The notes beneath the pieces are model-generated. The model ran no database searches and was not told the origin of the DNA. It saw nothing but the letters and a program-made list of their open reading frames with translations. 62,954 nucleotides of DNA, taken from JBAZTO01 sp041661865 (GTDB lineage: Bacteria > Planctomycetota > Phycisphaerae > SM23-33). The position numbers and the translations under genes were made by a program. The stretch is from contig JBAZTO010000021.1 in the NCBI GenBank assembly GCA_041661865.1, positions 1-62,954 of the forward strand. Direction: 5' to 3'. The stretch's first letter is position 1; each line of letters starts with the position of its first letter. Shown here in pieces: positions 44,692 through 51,708 of the stretch.

Positions 44692-44720
44692 TTGACAGCT
44701 TTTTGCCCTTCGGATAGACT
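44692..44720 (+). promoter_or_regulatory. sigma70-like promoter
   Basis: TTGACA (44692-44697), 17 bases, TAGACT (44715-44720), with TTTCTGC just upstream as at 39465. It follows a terminator and precedes a ~100-base leader. Confidence 0.65.
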
Positions 44721-44726
44721 CCAGTT

Positions 44727-44828
44727 TCCAATCGGTGGAAGCCGCCGGTTGGAAGTAGCATATCGCATGCAACGGGACACGCGATAGCTGTGATAGCGCA
44801 ACCAACCCATCCCGTGAGGCGCGAGCAC
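44727..44828 (+). promoter_or_regulatory. structured leader with CAACCAACCC, copy 2
   Basis: CCAATCGG can pair with CCGGTTGG early in the leader. Later ACGGGA (44772-44777) pairs with TCCCGT (44810-44815), with CAACCAACCC (44799-44808) just inside the 3' arm and GAGG following. The arrangement suggests control of translation. Confidence 0.45.
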
Positions 44829-45095
44829 ATGACAACGACACGATACAAGACCGAAGCACAACTCTGCAAGGATGCCTTGCAGGTACAGGACGCATGCAAC
44901 CTGGCCGGCGTTCTTCTCGCAGCGCACGAGGGCGCCTGCTTCCTGCTCTCTACTCTCGACACGGATGCCGTATCCGCGCATCCCGCGATGCGCCTGTTCG
45001 CCAGCAAGATCGCCAGCCTCACGGGAATGCAAGGCAGCAGCATGACTGCGTTCCATGATGCCTACACCTATTGCGAATCGCACAAGGGAGAGTAA
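44829..45095 (+). CDS. small helical hypothetical protein
   Basis: 88 residues from ATG 44829, downstream of the promoter and leader at 44692-44828. Helical, with three cysteines and no motif. Six bases separate it from the RadC-like gene, so the two are cotranscribed. Confidence 0.7.
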   Translation: MTTTRYKTEAQLCKDALQVQDACNLAGVLLAAHEGACFLLSTLDTDAVSAHPAMRLFASKIASLTGMQGSSMTAFHDAYTYCESHKGE

Positions 45096-45100
45096 CGACC

Positions 45101-45634
45101 ATGACACGAGCGAAGCGCGACCCCCGCATCCAGGCCATCGTGGCCCGACTGACCAGTGACCCTGATATGCTGACCCGCATCGAAGTCTTGCTTGAACACA
45201 TGGATGCCCCGTGTCCGCAGTATATTCACGGCGCAGCCGATGCATATTCTACCTTCCACCCGCGTATGGCGGGTCTCGACCACGAGGAACTCCACGCTCT
45301 TTACCTGAACAGACGCAATGCCGTACTCGCGTGTTTCACGATCACGTCGGGCAACGATGCGCACTGCATCGTGGACCCGAAGCAGGTACTTCGTGAAGCC
45401 GTCCGCCTCGGAGCCGGGGCTGTCATCCTTGCGCACAACCACCCGTCCGGTGACGCAGCGCCCAGCCTCGCGGATGTCGAGGTCACGCAACGCATGGAGC
45501 AGGCCGCGCGCTTGCTTGGGATTGACCTGCTCGATCACATCATCGTCACGGACGACAGCTACCGCAGCATGCGTGAGGATGGGCTTGTCCCCTCGCGTAC
45601 CGGGAGCCAGGCGTTCTGCACGAGTGGGAGGTAG
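45101..45634 (+). CDS. radC: RadC-like JAB/MPN-domain protein
   Basis: 177 residues from ATG 45101 behind GGGAGAG. The MPN domain keeps E62/E63, H112-N-H114-P-S116-G-D118 and the RadC ending (LLDHIIVTDDSYRSMREDG). The N-terminal helix-hairpin-helix of chromosomal RadC is absent, as in many mobile-element copies. RadC is linked to competence and recombination but its biochemistry is unsettled; a metallo-hydrolase activity is expected from the motif. Confidence 0.9.
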   Translation: MTRAKRDPRIQAIVARLTSDPDMLTRIEVLLEHMDAPCPQYIHGAADAYSTFHPRMAGLDHEELHALYLNRRNAVLACFTITSGNDAHCIVDPKQVLREAVRLGAGAVILAHNHPSGDAAPSLADVEVTQRMEQAARLLGIDLLDHIIVTDDSYRSMREDGLVPSRTGSQAFCTSGR

Positions 45635-45847
45635 CTCCTCGCGTAGCCCGCGTAGTGCAGCGCAAGAGCAGCGCGCTTACGATCGCGACCTGGCCCTCGG
45701 GCCCCTCGGCCAGGAGCTGGGCGACCTGGTCCCGGGCCCCTCGTGGGGTAGCCCATAGGTCCCGTGATAGGACCGGCATCATGCGGATTGCCGATAGCTG
45801 ATTAGCGGCTTACAACGTAGCCCTATCAACTATCTTTTAGATTATGA

Positions 45848-45876
45848 TTGACAGCCGATCGGGGCCCGTGGTAGCT
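45848..45876 (+). promoter_or_regulatory. sigma70-like promoter
   Basis: TTGACA (45848-45853), 17 bases, GTAGCT (45871-45876), preceded by an AT-rich stretch. It serves the gene at 45962. Confidence 0.6.
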
Positions 45877-45918
45877 TTCAAGGCGTTCGGTGCACCGCGG
45901 TTTGATGGCCGGACAATC

Positions 45919-45948
45919 GGATCCCACCTTTCAACCAACCCGGGATCC
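45919..45948 (+). promoter_or_regulatory. leader hairpin with CAACCAACCC, copy 3
   Basis: GGATCCC and GGGATCC form the stem; CAACCAACCC (45932-45941) fills the 3' side of the loop. The CGGAG ribosome-binding site follows at once. Confidence 0.5.
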
Positions 45949-45961
45949 TTCGGAGTCAATC

Positions 45962-46606
45962 ATGACATGGGGTAACTCGAAACTGTCTGACGATCGCGCT
46001 GCATTTCTCGCCTTCTGGACGGAGGTTGACTACGTACTCCACCGTCGGCCCGGTATCCTCTACTGTGAAGTCTGCGGAAAAGCGATCGGCGATCCTTCTC
46101 ACAAACAGGGCAACGGGGACTACTGCAATAAGACGGGTGAAGCCCGTTGTAGCCGATCGTGGTGCACGTCCTTCTCCACTACGGCCATGGGAGAAGAACG
46201 GGCTCACGTCCGGACTTCCAACATGGATACGGCAAAGAAACACGCGGCTTTCTTGGCCGTCAAGGCATCGGATGCCGATCCCGTCAATGCTCCAGATCCG
46301 CAAGTCCATGCCCCGAAGGATACCGCGGCAACCATCCGAAGGGCTGCCCCGGTAGTCCAGCCGCCTGCAATCCGTATCGTCAAGCCCGTGAATTGTCCTG
46401 ACGGTGCGATTGCCGTAGAAGAAAAGGATATGCTCCGTGCGGCACGGATGGACGCGGAGATCACTGAGACGATCGTCAAGTCCTGCCTTGCCGACTTCCA
46501 TATGCCCGGATTCCCGGTCTACTACCTGAAACCCACGGATCCCGAGCCGGAAGCTATCAAGCCCGACACCACGATCGCAACCAAGCCCGTCAAGGCTAGC
46601 AAGTAG
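45962..46606 (+). CDS. Cys-rich hypothetical protein
   Basis: 214 residues from ATG 45962 behind TTCGGAGTCAATC. N-terminal zinc-finger-like CEVC ... YC ... C ... WC spacing (residues ~35-70), then a Pro/Ala linker and a C-terminal alpha/beta part. Function unknown. It lies last but one before the origin-like region. Confidence 0.7.
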   Translation: MTWGNSKLSDDRAAFLAFWTEVDYVLHRRPGILYCEVCGKAIGDPSHKQGNGDYCNKTGEARCSRSWCTSFSTTAMGEERAHVRTSNMDTAKKHAAFLAVKASDADPVNAPDPQVHAPKDTAATIRRAAPVVQPPAIRIVKPVNCPDGAIAVEEKDMLRAARMDAEITETIVKSCLADFHMPGFPVYYLKPTDPEPEAIKPDTTIATKPVKASK

Positions 46607-46607
46607 C

Positions 46608-46796
46608 ATGACCTACCACGCTCCGATCCTGCTTTCTACCGGCACGTGCCTGATCGTATGCCAGCCGGTCAAGGTCCGCCGATCCTACCGGACTACCCAC
46701 GTGATACCATGGATGGAACGGCATGGATGCCGATCGGCGTACGGTCGGGCCGACACGGGGTACCGGGTAGTCCTGCGCAAGTCGGCTAAGACATAG
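46608..46796 (+). CDS. small basic hypothetical protein
   Basis: 62 residues starting one base after the preceding stop. Basic, with beta-like LLSTGTCLIVCQPVKVRR. A terminator follows 24 bases later. Probably real given its spacing and the terminator. Confidence 0.55.
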   Translation: MTYHAPILLSTGTCLIVCQPVKVRRSYRTTHVIPWMERHGCRSAYGRADTGYRVVLRKSAKT

Positions 46797-46820
46797 CCGC
46801 AGCAAGCCGCTAAGCCATGA

Positions 46821-46842
46821 AGCCGGGAGTAGTCTCCCGGCT
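46821..46842 (+). terminator. rho-independent terminator
   Basis: AGCCGGGAG (46821-46829), TAGT loop, CTCCCGGCT (46834-46842), then TTCTTG. It closes the accessory block. Confidence 0.8.
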
Positions 46843-46864
46843 TTCTTGCGTGGATCGATCGGCT

Positions 46865-46886
46865 CCATGGGTCCATGGACCCATGG
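46865..46886. repeat. 22-base perfect palindrome
   Basis: Centred on CCATGG at 46873-46878; each arm reads CCATGGGTCCA. It follows the terminator and may bind a dimeric protein. Confidence 0.8.
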
Positions 46887-47016
46887 GTCCATGTCCGTCC
46901 TTCCATTCAGGACCCGTCCTATGGTCATCCTTGCCACGGCAATGGGCTATCCGTTCGGCCGGTCGGGTCGATCGGCCGGTAATCGGGTTACGGGCAGACT
47001 GCGTCATTTCACACAC

Positions 47017-47032
47017 TGTGTCTTTTGACACA
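47017..47032. promoter_or_regulatory. inverted repeat TGTGTC-TTTT-GACACA
   Basis: A 6-4-6 perfect inverted repeat among three TTT-N2-ACACA-like elements spread over 47006-47056. Likely a protein binding site. Confidence 0.45.
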
Positions 47033-47070
47033 CTTGGCGCTTTAGACACATTTCGTCAGTTGGTCTAACC

Positions 47071-47106
47071 AAGGGGAGGGTACGTTTTTACCCTCCCCTT
47101 CTCTTT
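47071..47106. terminator. strong bidirectional terminator
   Basis: AAGGGGAGGGTA (47071-47082) and TACCCTCCCCTT (47089-47100) pair perfectly around CGTTTT, followed by CTCTTTTT. It insulates the AT-rich region from the left. Confidence 0.85.
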
Positions 47107-47453
47107 TTATGGCTCCTATCTGCCCCGATAGGCAGGGCCCGATCGATAGCAAGGGCCCTGGAAGCCCTTCCAGTTCATCCTGCCATTGGACAGCTATCCT
47201 GACCCGTCAGAATGGCCAGAAAAGGAAAGCCCTTCCCTCCTACCTTTTCAGCCTATGATCCGATAATACCTATTATGTAAACTTGGCTGTTTTTCCTGAC
47301 CCGTCAAGGTCAACAGATACCCGGGTAGTCAAGCTATCAGCCAGGGACTGGCCGGCTATCCGGTTCGGGCCGTTGCATAGCTGCATGGCTTGACTCGCCG
47401 TAGCTCCGCCGATCGGCTGGCCAGTGCCCCGGTCAGGTGTGAGGCCCCCACCA

Positions 47454-47471
47454 TATGTTACAGGTAACATA
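47454..47471. repeat. dyad TATGTTAC-AG-GTAACATA, copy 1
   Basis: Perfect 8-2-8 inverted repeat. The same arms recur at 48015-48032 on the far side of the AT-rich core, and imperfectly at 47485-47508. Confidence 0.85.
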
Positions 47472-47484
47472 GGGTAGGCCTGGA

Positions 47485-47508
47485 CCCTATGTTACGGCTA
47501 CCATAGGG
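47485..47508. repeat. dyad, imperfect copy 2
   Basis: CCCTATG and CATAGGG arms enclose TTACGGCTAC; the inner arms match TATGTTAC with two mismatches. Confidence 0.7.
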
Positions 47509-47645
47509 GACCCCCTCCCCCTTCCAGCTCCACTGCTGCCCCCCCGGAGGCCTCGCTCTTTACTATGTATAGTAGTGCGAAGCGTTTTTTCGTAAACCGA
47601 GAATACCGAAACGGCCGCCGAACAGCCCGCGCGTAGTGGGGGGAG

Positions 47646-47697
47646 TAGGAAAACTTCCTTTTTAGACCCCTCCCCCGAGCCCTTCCGACTCACATAG
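47646..47697 (-). repeat. left inverted flank with TCTAAAAAG
   Basis: Read on the minus strand it matches 48121-48172 on the plus strand over ~50 bases, sharing GGGGGAGG then GTCTAAAAAG. The two copies face outward from the AT-rich core. Confidence 0.6.
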
Positions 47698-47766
47698 CGA
47701 CACGCAGATTCTCGCGCGGGCATGAAGAGCCCTGTTTGCTATTGACGCGTCAAGAGATACGCGGGC

Positions 47767-47826
47767 TATAGGGGTATAGATACAGATATAGGGGTATAAA
47801 TACGCAGATATAGGGGCATAAATGGA
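47767..47826 (+). repeat. iteron-like tandem repeats
   Basis: Three units of 18-22 bases each begin TATAGGGG followed by TATA or CATA (47767, 47787, 47809). They abut the AT-rich core, as iterons do at initiator-bound origins. Confidence 0.65.
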
Positions 47827-47950
47827 TATATAGATCCTATATATAATAGTATATTATAAAAAATATATGTATATATTTATATAATAATATAGATATATAT
47901 TATGCTATATAGATATATTTATATATGTATATATTTATATATGTATATAC
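47827..47950. other. AT-rich core (DNA unwinding element-like)
   Basis: About 120 bases with roughly 10 G/C residues, made of TATATA and ATATTTATAT runs. Two GGGT-T-TATGTCT repeats lie just beyond (47951-47992). In a GC-rich genome this is the easiest place to melt. Confidence 0.75.
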
Positions 47951-48014
47951 GGGTATTTATGTCTGTATACGTGGGTTTCTATGTCTATACGCGTCTGATC
48001 GCGCCCGCCTGACC

Positions 48015-48032
48015 TATGTTACGAGTAACATA
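48015..48032. repeat. dyad TATGTTAC-GA-GTAACATA, copy 3
   Basis: Perfect 8-2-8 inverted repeat identical in its arms to the copy at 47454. Confidence 0.85.
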
Positions 48033-48120
48033 CGTAGGGCCTTCGCTACCCGTGCGGCTTTTTCTCTCTCTCTCCGAGCACGCGCGAGGCTCTCCGAGCG
48101 TGCGCGAGCCTGTCTCTCTG

Positions 48121-48172
48121 TATATGGCTCGGAGGGGTCAGGGGGAGGAGTCTAAAAAGAACATTTCTTTCC
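48121..48172 (+). repeat. right inverted flank with TCTAAAAAG
   Basis: Partner of 47646-47697 in opposite orientation. It ends where the promoter at 48173 begins. Confidence 0.6.
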
Positions 48173-48201
48173 TTGCCAGCCGCTGCACACCGCTATATCA
48201 T
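48173..48201 (+). promoter_or_regulatory. sigma70-like promoter
   Basis: TTGCCA (48173-48178), 17 bases, TATCAT (48196-48201). It would start the long plus-strand train beginning at 48233. Confidence 0.65.
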
Positions 48202-48232
48202 GGGGCTGTACCGACGAACTATGGAGCTTTCG

Positions 48233-48841
48233 ATGCAAGACCCTCCCTGGAAAGCCGACTTTTCCCGCTTTCTGCTGACCAATGGCCGCTACGGCAAGGA
48301 ATACCACTACTGCCGAGTCATCAAGGGGCTGCTGGAAGGCGGAATTACTGCTGACAGCTCGGTGGATGCTATCCACGAAGCTGCGCTGCTCTACGTACCG
48401 GGGTCCTATCGGGCATTCCTGCGGGTAGCCTGGAATCTGTGGTGTCAGCACCGGGGCGAGACTGGCGAAGCGTGGAAACCGTTGCCCGCAGCGTGCATAG
48501 CCGCGACCGGGCGCAGCGTGGACGCCCGGTACCGCCCCGCCGTGAAGCTCCTGCGGCTGTCAGGCATGCGCCTCGGCGGGCTGGAGATGCTGATGCGGCA
48601 GGACCTGGTCCTGTCGGGCCCCGAGGGCCGCCGAGTCGCGTCCATCGACATCATGCAGCCTCCGGAGGGCAAGGGCCGCAAGCCCAAGACCTTCCAGACC
48701 GAGTGGCGAGGGGCCGAAGCCAAAATCCTCGAAGACCTGCTGGCTATCTATCCCGACCATGACCCCGACGACGCGCTGTTCATCCTGCCCGGCACCCGGG
48801 AGTCGATGTCTGCGACCGAGTTCAAGGCGCTACTGCAATAA
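48233..48841 (+). CDS. truncated tyrosine-recombinase-like protein
   Basis: 202 residues from ATG 48233 (GGAG, six-base spacer); upstream ATGs lack a ribosome-binding site. RYRPAVKLLRLSGMRLGGLE followed by a beta region with GKGRKPKTF resembles the first half of a tyrosine recombinase catalytic domain (first Arg and beta-strand Lys). The HxxR and Tyr boxes are missing, so strand exchange is unlikely. It may be a DNA-binding remnant or an origin-binding protein, since it adjoins the AT-rich region. Confidence 0.7.
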   Translation: MQDPPWKADFSRFLLTNGRYGKEYHYCRVIKGLLEGGITADSSVDAIHEAALLYVPGSYRAFLRVAWNLWCQHRGETGEAWKPLPAACIAATGRSVDARYRPAVKLLRLSGMRLGGLEMLMRQDLVLSGPEGRRVASIDIMQPPEGKGRKPKTFQTEWRGAEAKILEDLLAIYPDHDPDDALFILPGTRESMSATEFKALLQ

Positions 48842-48854
48842 GCTGGAGGCTCTG

Positions 48855-49085
48855 ATGCCCGAACTATCAGCCACGCGCCGGAAAATCATCATGCGGTGCC
48901 TTGATGTCGAGAAAATCGAAGCCTGGCCGCCCGAAGTTGTTCGTGAGCTGCTTACAGCCTACGATACCGTGGTCGCTGATCGGCACCGGATGGCTGCGAG
49001 ACTCGGCGCTGAACTGGTGGTGCGGATGCACTGGCATCGCAGGGCAACTACGGCCGAAGCCGAGCTGAACCGGAGGAAAAGCTGA
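48855..49085 (+). CDS. small helical protein
   Basis: 76 residues from ATG 48855 behind CTGGAGGCTCTG. Helical and basic (VVADRHRMAARLGAELVVRM). No motif. Its TGA overlaps the next ATG by one base. Confidence 0.65.
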   Translation: MPELSATRRKIIMRCLDVEKIEAWPPEVVRELLTAYDTVVADRHRMAARLGAELVVRMHWHRRATTAEAELNRRKS

Positions 49086-49339
49086 TGCCCCGCATATCCA
49101 CCGAAGACATGAACCGGATGCTCGAAGACAGCCTTCGAGACGCTATCATGGACCCCGAAGTCCTGAACTTCGGTCTCCCGCCAGAGATGCGGGGGCGAAT
49201 ACAGCGGTCATTCACCCCGAGTCCCCCGCAGCCGAAGCCACGCTTGACTACTTGGAATGTCAAGCACCGCTGGCCGGCGCACTGCATGAAAACCGAGAAA
49301 GCAAGCCGGCGCTATCCTGGCTTCAAACGGCTGGTGTAG
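49085..49339 (+). CDS. small basic protein
   Basis: 84 residues, overlapping the preceding stop by one base, with GGAGGAAAAGC upstream. Acidic helical N-terminus, basic C-terminus. Unknown. Confidence 0.6.
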   Translation: MPRISTEDMNRMLEDSLRDAIMDPEVLNFGLPPEMRGRIQRSFTPSPPQPKPRLTTWNVKHRWPAHCMKTEKASRRYPGFKRLV

Positions 49340-49342
49340 TGC

Positions 49343-49462
49343 ATGGACCCCCTTACCCTCATCATCCTCATCTTTTCCCTGCTGCTCATGGCCATCGGGG
49401 CATGGACGGCGATTCAATGGGTAGCCAGCAAGCTGCTCAACTACTGGAGGAACCGACAATGA
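49343..49462 (+). CDS. 39-residue single-pass membrane protein
   Basis: Encodes MDPLTLIILIFSLLLMAI followed by a short polar end (SKLLNYWRNRQ). One strong transmembrane helix, N-terminus probably outside by the positive-inside rule. Its end overlaps the next start (ATGA) and carries that gene's GGAGG. Small phage membrane proteins of this kind can be holins, antiholins or host-takeover factors; no lysis gene is adjacent. Confidence 0.65.
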   Translation: MDPLTLIILIFSLLLMAIGAWTAIQWVASKLLNYWRNRQ

Positions 49463-49986
49463 AGAAATGCGAACTGGAAACGCTGCTGGACCGGCTAATC
49501 CGCGCCGAATCGGACAATGTTGGGCTGCGCAAGCATGCTCGTGAAGTGGGCGAGCGCTGCGACGCGCTTGCCGAAGAGCGGGGCGAATACAAGAATAGTC
49601 TGGCAAACGCCTATGCCAGTAACGACACACAGCGATTTCGCGAAATGGCTGTTTTCGAGGCAGTCTACTCCGTGATCCCGGAGCCGCAAGACTCGGAGCC
49701 CTGTGAGACCGTAGTCGAAGCGGTGAAGCGCCTGGCCTACGCGCACACGCTGCTGCTCGACCAGTACCATGCTGTCGTCAGGGCCCCGGCCGAGCCCCAG
49801 GCCTCTGTCACGCCGGATGCGGCGCGGCCCATCCAGCCCGTGGGCTTCACCCCGCCCGCCGGCAGCTACGTTCCGTCACGGTCCTGCCGGACGTGCGGCG
49901 TTTCTGCCGGCGTACCGCTTTCGGGGGTGAGTCCCTGCCTCGCGTGTATGAAAGACCCCGAGCTTCCCAACTGGCGCGCCGAGTAG
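49459..49986 (+). CDS. coiled-coil plus zinc-ribbon protein
   Basis: 175 residues, ATGA overlap, GGAGG upstream. Residues 1-100 are helical and charged (coiled-coil-like), then a Pro-rich linker, then C-terminal CRTC and CLAC pairs forming a likely zinc ribbon. Function unknown. Confidence 0.7.
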   Translation: MKKCELETLLDRLIRAESDNVGLRKHAREVGERCDALAEERGEYKNSLANAYASNDTQRFREMAVFEAVYSVIPEPQDSEPCETVVEAVKRLAYAHTLLLDQYHAVVRAPAEPQASVTPDAARPIQPVGFTPPAGSYVPSRSCRTCGVSAGVPLSGVSPCLACMKDPELPNWRAE

Positions 49987-49989
49987 CCT

Positions 49990-50625
49990 ATGACCATCTC
50001 CACCGCCCCGGGTACTGTTGCTGCTGACATCCTCGAGCTTGTTCGGGCAGAGCCCGGCGAGTTGACAGCGGAGGATCTCGCCGAGGTTCTCCAGCTCTCC
50101 GTGAAGCAGGCCGCGGCTACATGCTCGCGGCTACAGAGCCAGGGGCTGCTGGAAGAGTTCAAGTATCACTGGGTCACGCGGCGCGACGGCAAGCCCGCCG
50201 TCCTGCGTACCGTGATGTCGCGGGGCTGCCAGGATGAAATCCGCACGGTACAGAGCACGGACCTGGAGGCGCGCATCGCGGTAGCCCTGGAAGCCAGGCC
50301 GTTGACTGCGACGGAACTGGCAGCGAAGCTCGGCCTGTCCATCCGCGATGGGTCCTTCCGTCGGGCTTGCGCGTGGCTGGAGTACCAGGCGCTGGTTCAC
50401 AGCTACCGGGCCAGGTGGCCCGTGGTCCAGGGCACCGGAGAGGCTGCGGCGCCGGCAGCCTGCGCGTGTTGCCGCGGGACAGGCAGGACGGTCGAGGTCG
50501 TCAGTGCGCGCCCACGGCATACCAGGAGCGTGTTCTGCACCTGCGATGCCGGCCGGCAGCGGCGGGACAGCGGTGGAGAAGTAGCCAGTATTGACTGCGC
50601 GGTCTGCGCAGGAGGTGAAGTGTGA
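49990..50625 (+). CDS. tandem winged-helix protein with C-terminal zinc motif
   Basis: 211 residues. Two winged-helix-like units: residues ~10-60 (LTAEDLAEVLQLSVKQAAA) and ~92-140 (LTATELAAKLGLSIRDGSF). The tail has CACCRGTG, CTC and CAVC cysteines. Probably DNA binding; a regulator of this train is a reasonable guess. Confidence 0.75.
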   Translation: MTISTAPGTVAADILELVRAEPGELTAEDLAEVLQLSVKQAAATCSRLQSQGLLEEFKYHWVTRRDGKPAVLRTVMSRGCQDEIRTVQSTDLEARIAVALEARPLTATELAAKLGLSIRDGSFRRACAWLEYQALVHSYRARWPVVQGTGEAAAPAACACCRGTGRTVEVVSARPRHTRSVFCTCDAGRQRRDSGGEVASIDCAVCAGGEV

Positions 50626-50804
50626 AGTCCGGGATAGCGGTCATCAAAGGCCATGCGGTCTTCCTGTGGGAAATCGGGAAGCTCTATGCCGCATGGGGGC
50701 TCGCGGAAGCCCGGGGTGGAGACTCCTTCCGTGCGGTAGCGAAGATGATCGTCGTCCAGATTACATATGAGCGCTGGCGCCGGTTCATGGCCACGAAACC
50801 ATGA
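50622..50804 (+). CDS. small hypothetical protein
   Basis: 60 residues from GTG 50622 behind GGAGGTGAAGT, overlapping the preceding stop. Amphipathic and basic. ATGA overlap with the next gene. Confidence 0.55.
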   Translation: MKSGIAVIKGHAVFLWEIGKLYAAWGLAEARGGDSFRAVAKMIVVQITYERWRRFMATKP

Positions 50805-51061
50805 GACTCTCACCCGCCGCTCTGGTGGCTGTCCGTGCATGGCAGCAGAGCCTGCTACATCACGCAGAAGTTCTGGAGTCCGTGGCCGGCGTCGGCATCC
50901 GAATGCGGATGGCTGTGCCCGGGGGCTGGCTCTATTGGTTCGTGACTTCGGTTCCTGCACGAGCGGGCTCCGTGACATCTTCAACCTTCGTACCCGATAA
51001 ATCAGCATTGCACTGTCTGCCCGCGTCGAAAGCGTGGGTGATCTGGAGGAACCGTGGCTGA
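50801..51061 (+). CDS. small hypothetical protein
   Basis: 86 residues, ATGA overlap. Mixed helix and beta (GGWLYWFVTSVPARAG). No motif. It ends inside the start of the following coiled-coil gene. Confidence 0.55.
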   Translation: MRLSPAALVAVRAWQQSLLHHAEVLESVAGVGIRMRMAVPGGWLYWFVTSVPARAGSVTSSTFVPDKSALHCLPASKAWVIWRNRG

Positions 51062-51482
51062 ACTTCTGATCCAAGATGCCGACAGGCTACAGCACGCCAC
51101 CGACCGCGAGATCCTCGACCACCCCGCCGTGGTCAAGGCCCTCGAAGAAGCGCGGGCCGAAGTTGCAGACATCAACCGCGTAATTGAGGAAAGCTTCCTC
51201 CAGTGTGGGCTGGCAAGGGGTATCGATCCTGTTGATTCCATCCAAATTGTGGCTCGGATGGCGCGTGATGGAGTAGCACTTCGAGAGCAATTGGGTGAAC
51301 TTCAGGCCGAAGTCGCCCGGTTCACTGAAGAGCGGATGGCCGACCTACAGGAAGAGGTCAACGCCGTCGCCGAAAAGTACCGGGCCGAAGTCGCCCGTCT
51401 CCAGGCCGAGCTTTCCTGCTCGAAACTGCGAGCCCGATCCGCAGAAGCCATCGCAAGAATGGGAGGAACCGACATTGGCTAA
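51054..51482 (+). CDS. coiled-coil protein
   Basis: 142 residues from GTG 51054 behind GGAGGAACC. Residues ~70-135 are heptad-like and charged (GELQAEVARFTEERMADLQE). Probably an oligomer. Its end overlaps the TTG start of the next gene. Confidence 0.65.
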   Translation: MAELLIQDADRLQHATDREILDHPAVVKALEEARAEVADINRVIEESFLQCGLARGIDPVDSIQIVARMARDGVALREQLGELQAEVARFTEERMADLQEEVNAVAEKYRAEVARLQAELSCSKLRARSAEAIARMGGTDIG

Positions 51483-51708
51483 TACCTTCATCCCTGCCGA
51501 CTTTCGCGACCGGATTCATTCCCGGATCGCATCTGGCGAGCCCATCGACGCGCAATCCACCCATCAGCACGTCATTCAATGGGTCATTCTGCAATTGTCC
51601 GCAGCCAACCTATCATTCCGCGTCGTCAACCTCGGTGCAGGGGTTCGGCGCATCGTCTCCCCGGCTGATGTCTGCCCGTGCTGTGGGAAAAAGTGGGAGG
51701 GGAGATGA
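51475..51708 (+). CDS. small protein with C-terminal CPCC motif, TTG start
   Basis: 77 residues from TTG 51475, chosen because GGGAGGAACCGACA precedes it and the frame's earlier codons are shadow. It ends CPCCGKKWEGR, a half zinc ribbon. Overlaps genes on both sides. Confidence 0.6.
   Translation: MANTFIPADFRDRIHSRIASGEPIDAQSTHQHVIQWVILQLSAANLSFRVVNLGAGVRRIVSPADVCPCCGKKWEGR

Larger units (their letters stand above)
45635..45961. other. intergenic region with promoter and hairpin leader
   Basis: 327 bases without a convincing gene. The first ~150 are GC-rich with short repeats, including GGTCC/GGACC. Then come an AT-richer segment, the promoter at 45848-45876 and a leader with GGATCCC (45919-45925) pairing with GGGATCC (45942-45948). 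Confidence 0.6.
46797..48232. other. 1.4-kb gene-poor region, candidate replication origin
   Basis: No convincing gene. It holds two terminators, a 22-base palindrome, an inverted repeat at 47017, three TATGTTAC-type dyads, tandem iteron-like repeats, a ~120-base core of about 90 per cent A+T, imperfect inverted flanks and a good promoter at its right edge. The composition breaks sharply from the GC-rich surroundings. Origin function is inferred. Confidence 0.6.

Noticed and set aside
47487..47723. 78-residue minus-strand frame resembling a plus-strand frame at 48016-48354
   Set aside because: The resemblance comes from the inverted DNA flanks; neither frame has a ribosome-binding site or domain.
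46797..48232. CRISPR array
   Set aside because: Repeats are tandem or dyad elements without regular unique spacers.
48233..48841. functional integrase with attachment site
   Set aside because: Catalytic HxxR and Tyr boxes are missing, and no matching att core can be shown from the sequence alone.
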